Positions 24,814-34,431 of a DNA stretch of 64,000 nt are shown piece by piece. The notes beneath the pieces are model-generated. The model saw nothing but the letters and a program-made list of their open reading frames with translations. It had not been told where the DNA came from and did not search any database. The translations under genes and the position numbers were made by a program. The stretch is from Ferruginibacter sp050611725 (GTDB taxonomy: Bacteria; Bacteroidota; Bacteroidia; Chitinophagales; Chitinophagaceae). The stretch lies in contig NZ_JBODJB010000001.1 in assembly GCF_050611725.1 (NCBI RefSeq), forward strand, positions 1,426,001 through 1,490,000, given 5' to 3'. The first letter of the stretch is position 1; each line of letters starts with the position of its first letter.

Positions 24814-25431
24814 CTAAGGTACATTAATGTACTTATGTATCTGAAGGGATAGTTCCCATTGAGGGTGTTGTTTAATGTACTCAATAATTAGTGGGGTAAT
24901 TTCTGCGGCTTTATCCCATTCCGGCTGCAGGTATAGTTTACATTGGGGTGAAACCTGTGCTGCATATTTCTCAGCCCAATCAAAATCACTTTTATTAAAA
25001 ATAATGATCTTTAATTCATTGGCAAACGCTACCACTTCGGGTAGGGGAGCTTTAAATTTTTTGGGGGATAAACAGATCCAGTTCCATTTGCCACTCAACG
25101 GATGTGAACCGGATGTTTCAATATTAGTTTCAAAACCTTTGGATTGTAATGTTGATGTCAGTATATCTAAATTATGCATCAAAGGTTCCCCGCCTGTAAT
25201 AACTACCAGTTTAGCCGGAGTCTTCTCAACTTCCAACATCAAACTTCCAACATCCAATACAGGGTGTTTGCCTGCCTCCCAACTTTCTTTAACATCGCAC
25301 CAAACGCAACCTACATCGCAACCTGCCAGTCTTATAAAATATGCTGCTCTTCCCTGGTGAAAACCTTCGCCTTGTAGCGTATAAAAATGTTCCATTACAG
25401 GAAAAGCACTATCTAATTTTTCACTTTTCAC
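24814..25431 (-). CDS. queE: 7-carboxy-7-deazaguanine synthase (radical SAM)
   Basis: Converts 6-carboxytetrahydropterin to 7-carboxy-7-deazaguanine in queuosine biosynthesis. The 205-aa length is normal. YTLQGEGFHQGRAAYFIRL and CDVGCVWCD give the QueE-type cluster-binding cysteines; VVITGGEPLMHN is the SAM-binding GGEP motif. The start is GTG at 25431, inside a GTGA overlap with the folD stop, which indicates translational coupling. Two short repeats invade it: heptamers at the start (25421-25441), and a 13-bp repeat with period 14 (25228-25254) in the linker before the GGEP strand. Confidence 0.93.
   Translation of the reverse strand: MKSEKLDSAFPVMEHFYTLQGEGFHQGRAAYFIRLAGCDVGCVWCDVKESWEAGKHPVLDVGSLMLEVEKTPAKLVVITGGEPLMHNLDILTSTLQSKGFETNIETSGSHPLSGKWNWICLSPKKFKAPLPEVVAFANELKIIIFNKSDFDWAEKYAAQVSPQCKLYLQPEWDKAAEITPLIIEYIKQHPQWELSLQIHKYINVP
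25228..25254. repeat. 13-bp direct repeat within queE
   Basis: AACTTCCAACATC occurs at 25228-25240 and again at 25242-25254 (period 14). The two copies are read in different frames, giving VGSLMLEVE in QueE. It looks like a short dispersed-repeat insertion tolerated in a linker. Confidence 0.75.
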
Positions 25432-25441
25432 TTTTCGCTTT
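25421..25441. repeat. heptanucleotide repeat across the folD/queE overlap
   Basis: Three units, TCACTTT, TCACTTT, TCGCTTT, span the last codons of folD (KIKSEK) and the first codons of queE (MKSEKL). The repeat supplies both the stop and the overlapping GTG start. Confidence 0.75.
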
Positions 25442-26309
25442 TAATTTTAGCTGCATTAAATGTATTCATTAATAAAGCGGCAATTGTCATCATACCAACG
25501 CCACCTGGAACCGGACTTATATAGCTACACTTAGGAGCAACATTTGTAAAATCAACATCTCCTTTAATACTAAATCCACTTTTCTTTGTTGTATCCGGAA
25601 CTCTTGTAATGCCTACATCAATCACAACTGCACCTTCTTTTACCATGTCGTTTTTTAAAAATTCAGGAATGCCCAATGCAGCAATGATGATATCTCCTTG
25701 TAAACAAATTTCTTTTAAGTTATGCGTATGACTATGGCAAACAGTTACAGTACAATTGCCCGGATAAGTATTTCTGTTTAATAGGATACTGATTGGTCTG
25801 CCTACAATATTGCTTCGGCCAATTACTACGGCATATTTTCCTTTGGTTTCAATTTTATAATGTTCCAGCATTAATAAAATGCCATAAGGTGTAGCAGGTA
25901 AAAAAGTCGGTAAGCCCTGGATCATTTTACCAATGCTCATTGGATGAAAACCATCTACATCCTTGTCAGGATGTATCAAACTGATGATCTTATCTTCATT
26001 GATACTTTTAGGCAGCGGTAATTGAACCAGTATGCCGTCTATATCATCATCAGCATTTAACTTTTCAATGGTGGAGATAAGAGTGGCTTCGTCAACAGAG
26101 GTTTCAAAACGAATAAGAGAGCTATTATAGCCTACTTCCTCACAGTTTTTTACTTTGCTTGCTACGTAGGTTTCGCTGGCGCCGTTGTTGCCGATCAATA
26201 TTGCAGCAAGATGAGGTGTCTTTCCTCCCTTACTTATCAATTCAGCAGTTTTTTGCTTTAAGTCGTCTTTAACGGCCTGCGAAACTATTTTACCATCCAA
26301 TATTTGCAT
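25428..26309 (-). CDS. folD: methylenetetrahydrofolate dehydrogenase / methenyltetrahydrofolate cyclohydrolase
   Basis: The bifunctional one-carbon enzyme interconverting 5,10-methylene- and 10-formyl-tetrahydrofolate with NADP. With the start at ATG 26309 it has 293 aa. Diagnostic motifs: YVASKVKNCEEVGY (catalytic Lys region), DGILVQLPLP, DKDVDGFHPMSIG, VVIGRSNIVGRP and PVPGGVGMMTIA. The six residues before this ATG that a longer frame would add are unlikely, because the -7 box ends 3 nt upstream. It leads a minus-strand gene series with queE and probably the OmpA gene and dprA. Confidence 0.97.
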   Translation of the reverse strand: MQILDGKIVSQAVKDDLKQKTAELISKGGKTPHLAAILIGNNGASETYVASKVKNCEEVGYNSSLIRFETSVDEATLISTIEKLNADDDIDGILVQLPLPKSINEDKIISLIHPDKDVDGFHPMSIGKMIQGLPTFLPATPYGILLMLEHYKIETKGKYAVVIGRSNIVGRPISILLNRNTYPGNCTVTVCHSHTHNLKEICLQGDIIIAALGIPEFLKNDMVKEGAVVIDVGITRVPDTTKKSGFSIKGDVDFTNVAPKCSYISPVPGGVGMMTIAALLMNTFNAAKIKSEK

Positions 26310-26312
26310 TTG

Positions 26313-26320
26313 CAAATTTA
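26313..26320 (-). promoter_or_regulatory. -7 promoter box of folD, 3 nt from the ATG
   Basis: TAAATTTG on the minus strand, perfect consensus, ends 3 nt before the folD ATG at 26309. Confidence 0.7.
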
Positions 26321-26395
26321 CTAACAATTGCTAAATTGTAATTCCAATTGAAGTTTTATCTTTATATTGTACGTAGATTTTTAAAAATTACTGTT

Positions 26396-27247
26396 TTGAG
26401 AAAAAAAATATTTCTACCCATTTCTACTTTTTTGCTGTTTCCGGCAATTATCTTTTCGCAAAGTTTACGTCAACCCTTATCTGCCACTTATCTTGGTTTA
26501 GGAGCATATAGTAAGCAACATGTTGATGTGTTTTCCTATTTAAATAATCAGGCAGCGTTGGCACAAATTAAATCCGCAGGAGCAGGTGTATATGGTGAAA
26601 GGCGTTTCATGTTAGATGAAACAAGTATGTATGCAGCTTCAATCGTTATCCCGAGCAAAATGGGCAATTTTGGAATAAATATGAAATATTTCGGGTTTAA
26701 AGATTTTAATGAAAATCAGTTAAGCGTTGCTTATGGAAGAAGTTTGAGTAAAAAAGTCGATATCGGTGCTCAGTTTAATTATTATGGTTACAAAGTACCT
26801 TCTTATACCAACGATAATACGCTCAATTTTGAGGTGGGCTTGATCACACATCTTACCGATAAGTTAAATGCCGGCATCCATGTGTACAATCCGATCGGGG
26901 GTAAATTTTCCAAAACAGATGAGAAACTTACTTCGGCCTATAAATTTGGTTTAGGCTATGATGTTTCTGACAAGTTTTTTGTGAGTGGGGAAGTGGTTAA
27001 AGAAGAAGATTTTCCTGTGAATTTAAATGCAGGTGTCCAATACCGTTTTGTTAAGCAATTCTTTGCAAGGGCAGGTATATCCTCGGCTACATCGCTGGCT
27101 TATGCCGGAGTAGGTGTATCGTGGAATAATTTTCGTTTAGACCTAAGCGGTAGTTATCATCCACAGTTGGGTTGGTCTCCGGGCTTATTGTTGATCATGA
27201 ATTTTGGTAAAAAAGAAAACAGTATCGTTGATGACAACAAAGAATAA
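26396..27247 (+). CDS. outer-membrane beta-barrel protein (PorV/PorQ-like)
   Basis: No ATG is available near the start of this frame. TTG at 26396 gives MRKKIFLPISTFLLFPAIIFSQ, an ideal signal peptide, and a near-consensus -7 box (TATCTTTA, 26357-26364) lies 31 nt upstream. A TTG at 26348 would add 16 basic/hydrophobic residues and is less likely. The mature part (about 260 aa) is a string of amphipathic strands (FNENQLSVAYGRSLSKKVDIG, LNAGVQYRFVKQFFARAGI), like FadL/PorV-type barrels of Bacteroidota. Its end overlaps the next gene by 17 nt, so the pair is coupled. Confidence 0.75.
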   Translation: MRKKIFLPISTFLLFPAIIFSQSLRQPLSATYLGLGAYSKQHVDVFSYLNNQAALAQIKSAGAGVYGERRFMLDETSMYAASIVIPSKMGNFGINMKYFGFKDFNENQLSVAYGRSLSKKVDIGAQFNYYGYKVPSYTNDNTLNFEVGLITHLTDKLNAGIHVYNPIGGKFSKTDEKLTSAYKFGLGYDVSDKFFVSGEVVKEEDFPVNLNAGVQYRFVKQFFARAGISSATSLAYAGVGVSWNNFRLDLSGSYHPQLGWSPGLLLIMNFGKKENSIVDDNKE

Positions 27248-29354
27248 TATATTCTCCTCTAAAAAAACAATTCGATCAGGGTATAAAAATTATTTTTTTC
27301 CTGCTTTGTTATTGCTTTTAATGCCATCGATGTTGATGGCACAGGAGTTGCCGAAGGATCCGTCATCTACCAATACAAATGTTGAGCAGCAATTAGAGGC
27401 AGTTACCGAAGTAAGCGAAGATGCGGAAACGGAGGATGATTCTTATTTATTGAAATTGCAGCAATTTCTTAAAGACCCTGTTAACCTTAATACGGCTGAT
27501 GAAACTGAGTTGAAAGAATTGTTTTTTCTATCGCCATTGCAGATACAGAATCTTATTTCTTACAGAAGTCTTTTTGGAAAATTTATTGATATTTATGAGC
27601 TGCAAGCGATACCTGCATGGGATGTTACCACGATTGGCAGAATTCGGCCATACATTTCCGTTAGTAGCCAGGCAGATGTTTTCCGTTCAATAGGAGAGAG
27701 GCTTTCAGGAGGTGATCATAGCATCTTAATAAGAGGTACACAAAATCTCGAAAAATCGAAAGGGTATAAAGCGGATCCTGCAACAACCAATAGTTATTAT
27801 CCGGGAAGTCAGCAGCGAGTTTTCCTGCGTTATCGATATCATTATAAAAACCTTTTGCAATATGGCTTTGTGGCTGAAAAGGATGCCGGCGAACAGTTTT
27901 TCAAAGGAGCGCAGAAACAAGGATTCGATTTTTACTCGGTTCATTTATTTGCAAGGAATATAGGCATTGTTAAATCTTTGGCTGTAGGAGATTTTTTAGT
28001 AAACCTCGGACAAGGATTAACGCAATGGCAAAGCCTAGCATTTAAGAAAAGTGCTGATGTTACGAATGTAAAAAGACAGTCGGCTATACTCCGTCCCTAT
28101 AATTCAGCCGGTGAAATAAATTTCCACAGAGGCCTTGGTATAACCATTGCTAAAAAAAGTATGGAAGTCACTGCATTTGCATCTTACAGAAAATTGGATG
28201 CGAATTTTACTGTTGATACACTGAATAATGAAGATTATATTTCTTCATTGCAAACATCGGGTTTGCATCGTACAAAGAGTGAGGCGGCAGATAAAAACGT
28301 GCAAACACAATTGGCTTTCGGCGGAAATATATCTTACAATAAAAACCGCTTGCATATTGGAGTAAATGGTATTCAGTATCATTTTGATCTGCCTATCAAC
28401 AAAGGAAGTGACCCTTACAATCTATATGCTTTATCCGGAAGCAATTTTGGTAATTATAGTGTTGATTATAGTTATACTTTTAAGAATCTGCATTTTTTTG
28501 GAGAGGCAGCTACAACCAATAAAAATGCGAAAGCGTTTGTAAATGGAATGATATTGAGTGTTTCTAATAATGTTGATATGAGTATGGTGTATAGAAATAT
28601 TTCAAGGAAATATCAATCTCTTTATACCAGTGCATTTACCGAAAGCACTTTTCCTACTAATGAGAAAGGTATTTATACAGGGATAAGTATTCGTCCAAAC
28701 AACCAATGGCGAATAGATGCTTATGCTGATTTTTATAAATTCCCTTGGTTGAAATATCTTGTAGATGCACCAACAGTTGGGGCCGATTATCTTGTTCAAG
28801 CTACATATAAGCCAAACAAACAATTGGAAATGTACCTTCGATACAGAACTGAAACCAAATCAAATAATTATAATCCCGATGATCAGATAATTACAGGTGT
28901 ATCATCAAAGCCAAGGCAGGATTTCAGAGCACAGTTCAGCTACAAAGCTAGTCCGGTTGTTACTTTGAGACAAAGAATTGAGTTGCTTTGGTATGATAGA
29001 CGTGGTCCTGAGGTATCAAACGGCTTCTTAACTTTTGCTGATTTGATCTATAAACCAATGATGAAAAAATATTCAGGAAATATTCGTTTACAATATTTTG
29101 AAACAGACAATTACGACAGCAGATTATACGCCTACGAAAATGATGTATTGTATAGTTTCTCCATTCCTGTTTTTTATAATAAAGGGTTTCGTTACTATGT
29201 GAACCTGAATTATGATTTTAGTAAAAAATTATCAGCCTGGTTCCGTATAGCACAAACAATTTATGATGGACAAACAACTGTAGGAAGTGGTTTAGATGAA
29301 ATATCCGGGAATAGAAAAACTGAGGTTAAACTGCAATTGCAATACCTGTTCTAA
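27231..29354 (+). CDS. outer-membrane barrel protein with ComEA-like helix-hairpin-helix domain
   Basis: With ATG 27231 as start the protein has 707 aa; a GTG at 27204 is a less likely alternative. A signal region ends LLMPSMLMAQ at about 38. After an acidic linker comes a helix-hairpin-helix pair (about 83-143): VNLNTADETELKELFFL, QIQNLISYRSLFGKF, DIYELQAIPAW. It aligns with ComEA, but the glycines of both hairpins (GIG) are missing. The remaining ~550 residues alternate in beta strands as in a large barrel. Function unknown. The pairing with a PorV-like barrel is seen in its overlap with the previous gene. A DNA role is only suggested by the HhH fold. Confidence 0.75.
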   Translation: MTTKNNIFSSKKTIRSGYKNYFFPALLLLLMPSMLMAQELPKDPSSTNTNVEQQLEAVTEVSEDAETEDDSYLLKLQQFLKDPVNLNTADETELKELFFLSPLQIQNLISYRSLFGKFIDIYELQAIPAWDVTTIGRIRPYISVSSQADVFRSIGERLSGGDHSILIRGTQNLEKSKGYKADPATTNSYYPGSQQRVFLRYRYHYKNLLQYGFVAEKDAGEQFFKGAQKQGFDFYSVHLFARNIGIVKSLAVGDFLVNLGQGLTQWQSLAFKKSADVTNVKRQSAILRPYNSAGEINFHRGLGITIAKKSMEVTAFASYRKLDANFTVDTLNNEDYISSLQTSGLHRTKSEAADKNVQTQLAFGGNISYNKNRLHIGVNGIQYHFDLPINKGSDPYNLYALSGSNFGNYSVDYSYTFKNLHFFGEAATTNKNAKAFVNGMILSVSNNVDMSMVYRNISRKYQSLYTSAFTESTFPTNEKGIYTGISIRPNNQWRIDAYADFYKFPWLKYLVDAPTVGADYLVQATYKPNKQLEMYLRYRTETKSNNYNPDDQIITGVSSKPRQDFRAQFSYKASPVVTLRQRIELLWYDRRGPEVSNGFLTFADLIYKPMMKKYSGNIRLQYFETDNYDSRLYAYENDVLYSFSIPVFYNKGFRYYVNLNYDFSKKLSAWFRIAQTIYDGQTTVGSGLDEISGNRKTEVKLQLQYLF

Positions 29355-29386
29355 TTAAATATTATCAAAAAACGGTATTTTATTGC

Positions 29387-29416
29387 CTGTTTTTCTAAAA
29401 AAACAGTGTGGTTTTT
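29387..29416 (+). terminator. weak terminator after the barrel genes
   Basis: CTGTTTTT and AAAAACAG form an 8-bp stem with a 4-nt loop, followed by GTGTGG and then TTTTTT. It is AT-rich and only moderately convincing. Confidence 0.4.
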
Positions 29417-29459
29417 TATGGTTTTTTATAAAATCTGTATTCTAACGTTGTTTTTTCCT

Positions 29460-29467
29460 TAAATTTG
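29460..29467 (+). promoter_or_regulatory. candidate -7 box of the SusC/SusD locus
   Basis: TAAATTTG, a perfect match, lies 128 nt before the ATG of the first susC-like gene. That would give a leader of about 120 nt. Confidence 0.45.
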
Positions 29468-29595
29468 TTTCTTAGTTGTTGAGGCAACTAAAAAATACCA
29501 AAACTTATTTTATGCATTTTACCGCCTTATATATTAAAGTATCCGGCCAAAATAGTACTGATAAAAGTGTTTCCACGTATAAAACAATTTTTAAA

Positions 29596-32500
29596 ATGAA
29601 TTTTAGAAGTCTGATCATGCTTGTAACAGGCATACTATTTACATTCTCTTCATTTGCACAAAAAAGTGCATCTGGTACGGTAGAAGATGCAGCAGGTAAG
29701 GCTCTTGTTGGTGCTACTGTAAAATTAGTAGGAGAAAACAGAGCTACAAGTACCAACGATAAAGGAAAATTTGAATTTGCCAACGTAAAGGAAAATGCAA
29801 AACTTGCTGTTTCGATGATAGGCTACAAATCGGTAGAAGTTAAAGCAGGAGAAAATATCGTAATTAAATTAGTTGTTGAATCGGGTACGCTTGATGAAGT
29901 TGTTGTAACGGGTTTTCAACAGATTAATAAAAAGAAATTTACCGGAGCCGGTGTAAAATTAAAAGCAGATGATGTTAAAACACCCGGTGTGGTGGATGTA
30001 AGTCGTATGTTGGAGGGTCGTGCTGCTGGTGTTACCGTTCAAAATGTTTCAAGCACTTTTGGTTCAGCACCTAAAGTACGTGTAAGAGGAGCAACATCAA
30101 TCAATGGTGATAATAAACCTTTGTGGGTGGTTGATGGAGTTGTGTTGGAAGATCTTGTAAATATTTCAAATGATCAATTATCTAGTGGAGACCCTACAAC
30201 CTTGTTAGGCTCATCTGTTGCAGGTATCAACTCTAACGATATTGAATCATTCGATATTCTGAAAGATGCTGCTGCTACTGCATTGTATGGGGCAAGAGCA
30301 ATGAACGGGGTGGTGGTGATCACAACCAAAAAAGGTAAACAAGGGAAACCAAGTATAGCTTATACAGCTAACTTCAGTTCGATGTTAAAACCTTCTTATG
30401 CAGATTATAATATTATGAATTCCGGAGACCAAATGTCAGCATTGGCATCTCTAGAAAGAAATGGATTTTTAGAACCGGGAGCGCTGGCTCAACGAGCTAA
30501 CTACGGTGTATATGGTAAAATGTATGATTTATTGAATGCAGATGCCAACGGTAATTTTCCGATAGAAAATACTGTTGAAGGAAGAAAGGCATTTTTACTT
30601 CGTTACGCAAAAGCTAATACAGATTGGTTTGATATTTTGTTTAAGAATTCTCTTACTCAGGAACATTCTTTAAGTATATCAAGCGGAACAGATAAATCGC
30701 AATCGTTTTTCTCAACAAGTTATTATAGAGATAATGGCTGGACAATTGCTGATAACGTTAAGCGTTATACACTGAATTTCAGAAATAACTATAATATCAG
30801 CGATAAATTATCGGTTGGTTTTTTAACAACGGGTTCAGTTCGTCAGCAAAGAGCTCCGGGTACGTTGAAACGTAGTAGCAATGTGGTTTCTGGTCAATAC
30901 GACAGAGAGTTTGATATCAATCCGTTCAGTTACTCGTTAAACACCAGCAGAGCAATGACGGCGTATGATGAAGATGGAAATCTCGAATATTTCAGAAGAA
31001 ATTGGGCACCCTTCAATATCATTGATGAACTTAAGAATAATTACATAGATGTTAATGTAGTAGATATAAAATTGCAAGCTGATGTTGGCTATAAATTCAA
31101 TAAACATCTTCGTTACGATTTTGTTGGTGCATTGCGTTATGTAAAATCAACGATTGAACATCAGATCACAGAAAATTCCAACATGTCGAACGCCTACCGT
31201 TCAATGGGTACGCAGGTGATCATTGACGGAAATAAATTCTTGTATCAAGATCCGGATGATCCGGATCCAACAAAAAAGATAAGCGTATTACCCTATGGTG
31301 GTTTCTACAATCGTTCAGAAGATTTTCTTTTGAACTATGATGTTAGAAACAGTGTTTCGTATAATAATACATTTGGCAATAAACACACTGTGTCTTTCTT
31401 GTTAGGACAGCAGATAAAATATACCGACAGACAAAGCTTTAACAATACTGGTTATGGTTACCAATATGATAATGGTGGCGTACCGTTCATCGATTACAGA
31501 ATTCTTAAGAAAACAATCGAAGCTAATTTCCCTTACTATGAAATGGGTAAAACATATGATCGTTTTGTAGCGTATTACCTGAATGGTCAGTATACTTACG
31601 ACAGAAGATATAATGTATATGGTACGGTTCGTTATGACGGGTCAAATAAATTAGGGGCATCAAAAACGGCACGTTGGTTACCAACCTGGAGTTTTGGTGG
31701 TTCGTGGAATATCAATGAAGAAAAATGGTTTGAAAATGTGCGTAAAGTTGATTACATGAAATTGAGAGTTAGCTATGGTTTGACTGCAAGTCTTGGCCCT
31801 GCAACCAACTCAAATGTTGTTCTACAAAGTGCTATACCTAACAGAACTTTCCCAACCGAGAGAGAAACTGTTTTGCAACTGGCGAATCTTAAAAACTCAG
31901 ATCTTACCTGGGAAAAAAATCATCAATTGAACATCGGGTTAGATGCCGGATTTTTTAATGGCCGATTAGATCTTAGCTTCGACTGGTATCAAAGAAATAG
32001 TTTTGATCTCATCAGTTTAATAAAAACTGCAGGTATTGGCGGGGAAGCTTATAAAGCGATCAATTATGCTGATATGAAATCACATGGTATAGATATCATG
32101 CTTGGCGGAACGATCATTAAAAAGAAAAACTGGGGATGGAAATCTAATTTCACTTACGGCTACAATGTAAATAAAATCACAAGGGTTAGAAATCTTCCTT
32201 TGATCTACGATCTTGTAAAACCTGAAGGTGGTAACACAGAAGGATATCCGGTTAACAGTTTATTCTCCATTAAATATGATGGACTAGATCATCTTACCGG
32301 TATTCCTTATTTCATTGATGAATATGGCAATAGCAGCCAAGGTGTAGATGTGCAATCAGACAAAATTGAAAACCTTGTTTATTCAGGATCGATTGATCCT
32401 AAATTCACCGGGGGCTTTAATAATACATTCAATTATAAAAATTTATCCTTGAATGTGTTCATTACCTATCAAGGTGGAAATAAGATCAGATTGTATTCTG

Positions 32501-32919
32501 CTTTCAGAAGTTCATATGTTGACTTTGATGCATTACCGAAAGATTTTTGGGATAGATGGTTAGAGCCTGGAGATGAAGAGTACACCTATGTACCACCGAT
32601 CAGCGATGAGTTTTATGAAACTCAGATCGGAAATAAATCTGTTTACCCGTACAACAATTACAACTATTCAGATTTCAGAGTTGCTGACGGAGGTTTTATA
32701 AGATTAAAAACCGTTTCGCTTTCATATCAATTGAATGCAGCAGCACTTAAAAAATTACAAGCTGTTAAAAATTTGTCATTCACCGTTGCTATGACGAATC
32801 CGTTCTTAATTTACTCAGATAAAAAACTAAAAGGTCAGGATCCTGAATTTTTCAATTCAGGCGGTGTAGCTCAGCCTTTACAAAAACAAATAACATTATC
32901 ACTAAAAGCAGGTTTTTAA
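29596..32919 (+). CDS. SusC/RagA-family TonB-linked outer-membrane transporter (first)
   Basis: A 1107-aa nutrient-uptake porin. The start at ATG 29596 is chosen because it gives a proper signal peptide (MNFRSLIMLVTGILFTFSSFAQ); an upstream TTG-started extension would not. Domains: carboxypeptidase-like regulatory domain at about 23-100 (SGTVEDAAGKALVGATVKL), TonB-box-like LDEVVVTGF, plug with VRGATSINGDNKPLWVVDG and DIESFDILKDAAATALYG, and a 22-strand barrel ending LSLKAGF. It works with the SusD lipoprotein encoded 9 nt downstream and is powered by TonB-ExbBD. The substrate is unknown; context suggests peptides or protein rather than glycans. Confidence 0.96.
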   Translation: MNFRSLIMLVTGILFTFSSFAQKSASGTVEDAAGKALVGATVKLVGENRATSTNDKGKFEFANVKENAKLAVSMIGYKSVEVKAGENIVIKLVVESGTLDEVVVTGFQQINKKKFTGAGVKLKADDVKTPGVVDVSRMLEGRAAGVTVQNVSSTFGSAPKVRVRGATSINGDNKPLWVVDGVVLEDLVNISNDQLSSGDPTTLLGSSVAGINSNDIESFDILKDAAATALYGARAMNGVVVITTKKGKQGKPSIAYTANFSSMLKPSYADYNIMNSGDQMSALASLERNGFLEPGALAQRANYGVYGKMYDLLNADANGNFPIENTVEGRKAFLLRYAKANTDWFDILFKNSLTQEHSLSISSGTDKSQSFFSTSYYRDNGWTIADNVKRYTLNFRNNYNISDKLSVGFLTTGSVRQQRAPGTLKRSSNVVSGQYDREFDINPFSYSLNTSRAMTAYDEDGNLEYFRRNWAPFNIIDELKNNYIDVNVVDIKLQADVGYKFNKHLRYDFVGALRYVKSTIEHQITENSNMSNAYRSMGTQVIIDGNKFLYQDPDDPDPTKKISVLPYGGFYNRSEDFLLNYDVRNSVSYNNTFGNKHTVSFLLGQQIKYTDRQSFNNTGYGYQYDNGGVPFIDYRILKKTIEANFPYYEMGKTYDRFVAYYLNGQYTYDRRYNVYGTVRYDGSNKLGASKTARWLPTWSFGGSWNINEEKWFENVRKVDYMKLRVSYGLTASLGPATNSNVVLQSAIPNRTFPTERETVLQLANLKNSDLTWEKNHQLNIGLDAGFFNGRLDLSFDWYQRNSFDLISLIKTAGIGGEAYKAINYADMKSHGIDIMLGGTIIKKKNWGWKSNFTYGYNVNKITRVRNLPLIYDLVKPEGGNTEGYPVNSLFSIKYDGLDHLTGIPYFIDEYGNSSQGVDVQSDKIENLVYSGSIDPKFTGGFNNTFNYKNLSLNVFITYQGGNKIRLYSAFRSSYVDFDALPKDFWDRWLEPGDEEYTYVPPISDEFYETQIGNKSVYPYNNYNYSDFRVADGGFIRLKTVSLSYQLNAAALKKLQAVKNLSFTVAMTNPFLIYSDKKLKGQDPEFFNSGGVAQPLQKQITLSLKAGF

Positions 32920-32928
32920 AATAGTAGA

Positions 32929-34413
32929 ATGATGAAAAAAATAATTATTATATCCGGCGTATTTGCTGTTTTACTGTCGTCTGCAGGGTGTAAAAAATTC
33001 TTGGATCAGGAGCCAGATAACAGAGCAAAACTTAATTCGCCTGCAAAGGTGTCACAACTGCTGGCTTCTGCATATCCACAGATCAATTATCAGGCTATGG
33101 CAGAATTATCTTCCGATAATGTTGGAGATAATGTAACCAATGGTATTGATGTTCCAAGCTGGAATACACTGATCAGCGATTACTATTTTTACAGAGATAA
33201 CACCGGAGTTGATGAAGATGGCCCCGAAAGTTATTGGTTTGGTTGTTATAAAGCCATTGCTGCTGCTAATCTGGCTTTAGAAACAATTGCTTCAGTACCT
33301 GACCCACAAAATTATCAGGCACAAAAAGGAGAGGCGTTGGTTGCAAGAGCGTACGCACACTTTATGCTTGTAAATTTCTTTTCAAAATTTTATGATGAAA
33401 GTACAGCAAGCTCGGATAAAGGAATACCTTATGTTACCGAATCTGAAACTGTTTCAATAAAAAAATATCAACGTAAAACTGTAAAGTATGTGTATGATAT
33501 GGTAGAAAAGGATTTGTTGGAAGGATTGCCTTTGATAAAAGATGAAACTTATTCAGTTCCAAAATATCATTTTACAAAGTCTTCAGCTGCGGCATTTGCA
33601 TCTCGTTTTTATTTATACAAACAAGATTATGAAAATGTGATCAAATATGCGAAAGCCGCATTACCCGAAAACTCTTACGCTACCAATTTAAGACCATGGA
33701 ATACGATCTATACCAATCTTCCTTTAAACGGGAATGGAAGTTTGAGTGCTATTTATTCTAAAGCAACAGAGAATGCTAATTTGTTGTTGGTAGAAACAAA
33801 TACATGGTGGCTTAATCTTGCTGCTTTTGGTAAATACGGACTAACAGGTGAGTTAGGGGCTTATTTCACTGGTGATGCTCCTGTAGCCGGCGGACCATGG
33901 AGTTACAGATTGAGTTATTTTATGGAAGGTCATAATGTTATTCCTAAAACAGATCAGAATTTCGTTGAAACATCATTGGGTAGTGGTATTGGTAATGGAT
34001 GGCAAATGGTGCCTTTGTTTACTGCAGAAGAAGTACTGTTTAATTTAGCAGAAGCATATGTTTACACAGATCAGAATTCAAAAGCGATCAGTCTTTTAAA
34101 TACATATTTAACTACACGTATAGATGGATATGATCCTGCATTAGACGTTATTGATGAAACAAAAGTTAAAGATTATTATGGAGTAACAGATGCTTCGGAA
34201 GGCCTGATCTATACAATTCTTGATTACCGTCAATCTGAATTTGTGCATGAAGGTATGCGTTGGTTTGATATACTTAGATACGGCATTGAAGTGACACATG
34301 CAAACATAGATGGATCAGATGAAATTACACTTACAGTAGATCATCCGCACAGAGTATTTCAAATTCCTGCCACAGCAAGAGCTCAGGCAGGCCTCGAAGC
34401 AAACAGAAGATAA
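32929..34413 (+). CDS. SusD/RagB-family surface lipoprotein (first)
   Basis: A 494-aa substrate-binding lipoprotein that caps the SusC barrel. The lipobox SSAGC with Cys is near residue 20. It carries the TPR-like SusD helices (YWFGCYKAIAAANLALETI, ALVARAYAHFMLVNFF), and the C-terminal block FVHEGMRWFDILRYG is nearly diagnostic for SusD. ATG is present at both 32929 and 32932. It lies 9 nt after its SusC partner and 18 nt before the metallohydrolase start codon. Confidence 0.95.
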   Translation: MMKKIIIISGVFAVLLSSAGCKKFLDQEPDNRAKLNSPAKVSQLLASAYPQINYQAMAELSSDNVGDNVTNGIDVPSWNTLISDYYFYRDNTGVDEDGPESYWFGCYKAIAAANLALETIASVPDPQNYQAQKGEALVARAYAHFMLVNFFSKFYDESTASSDKGIPYVTESETVSIKKYQRKTVKYVYDMVEKDLLEGLPLIKDETYSVPKYHFTKSSAAAFASRFYLYKQDYENVIKYAKAALPENSYATNLRPWNTIYTNLPLNGNGSLSAIYSKATENANLLLVETNTWWLNLAAFGKYGLTGELGAYFTGDAPVAGGPWSYRLSYFMEGHNVIPKTDQNFVETSLGSGIGNGWQMVPLFTAEEVLFNLAEAYVYTDQNSKAISLLNTYLTTRIDGYDPALDVIDETKVKDYYGVTDASEGLIYTILDYRQSEFVHEGMRWFDILRYGIEVTHANIDGSDEITLTVDHPHRVFQIPATARAQAGLEANRR

Positions 34414-34431
34414 TTTTAAAAAAAGTTGAAG

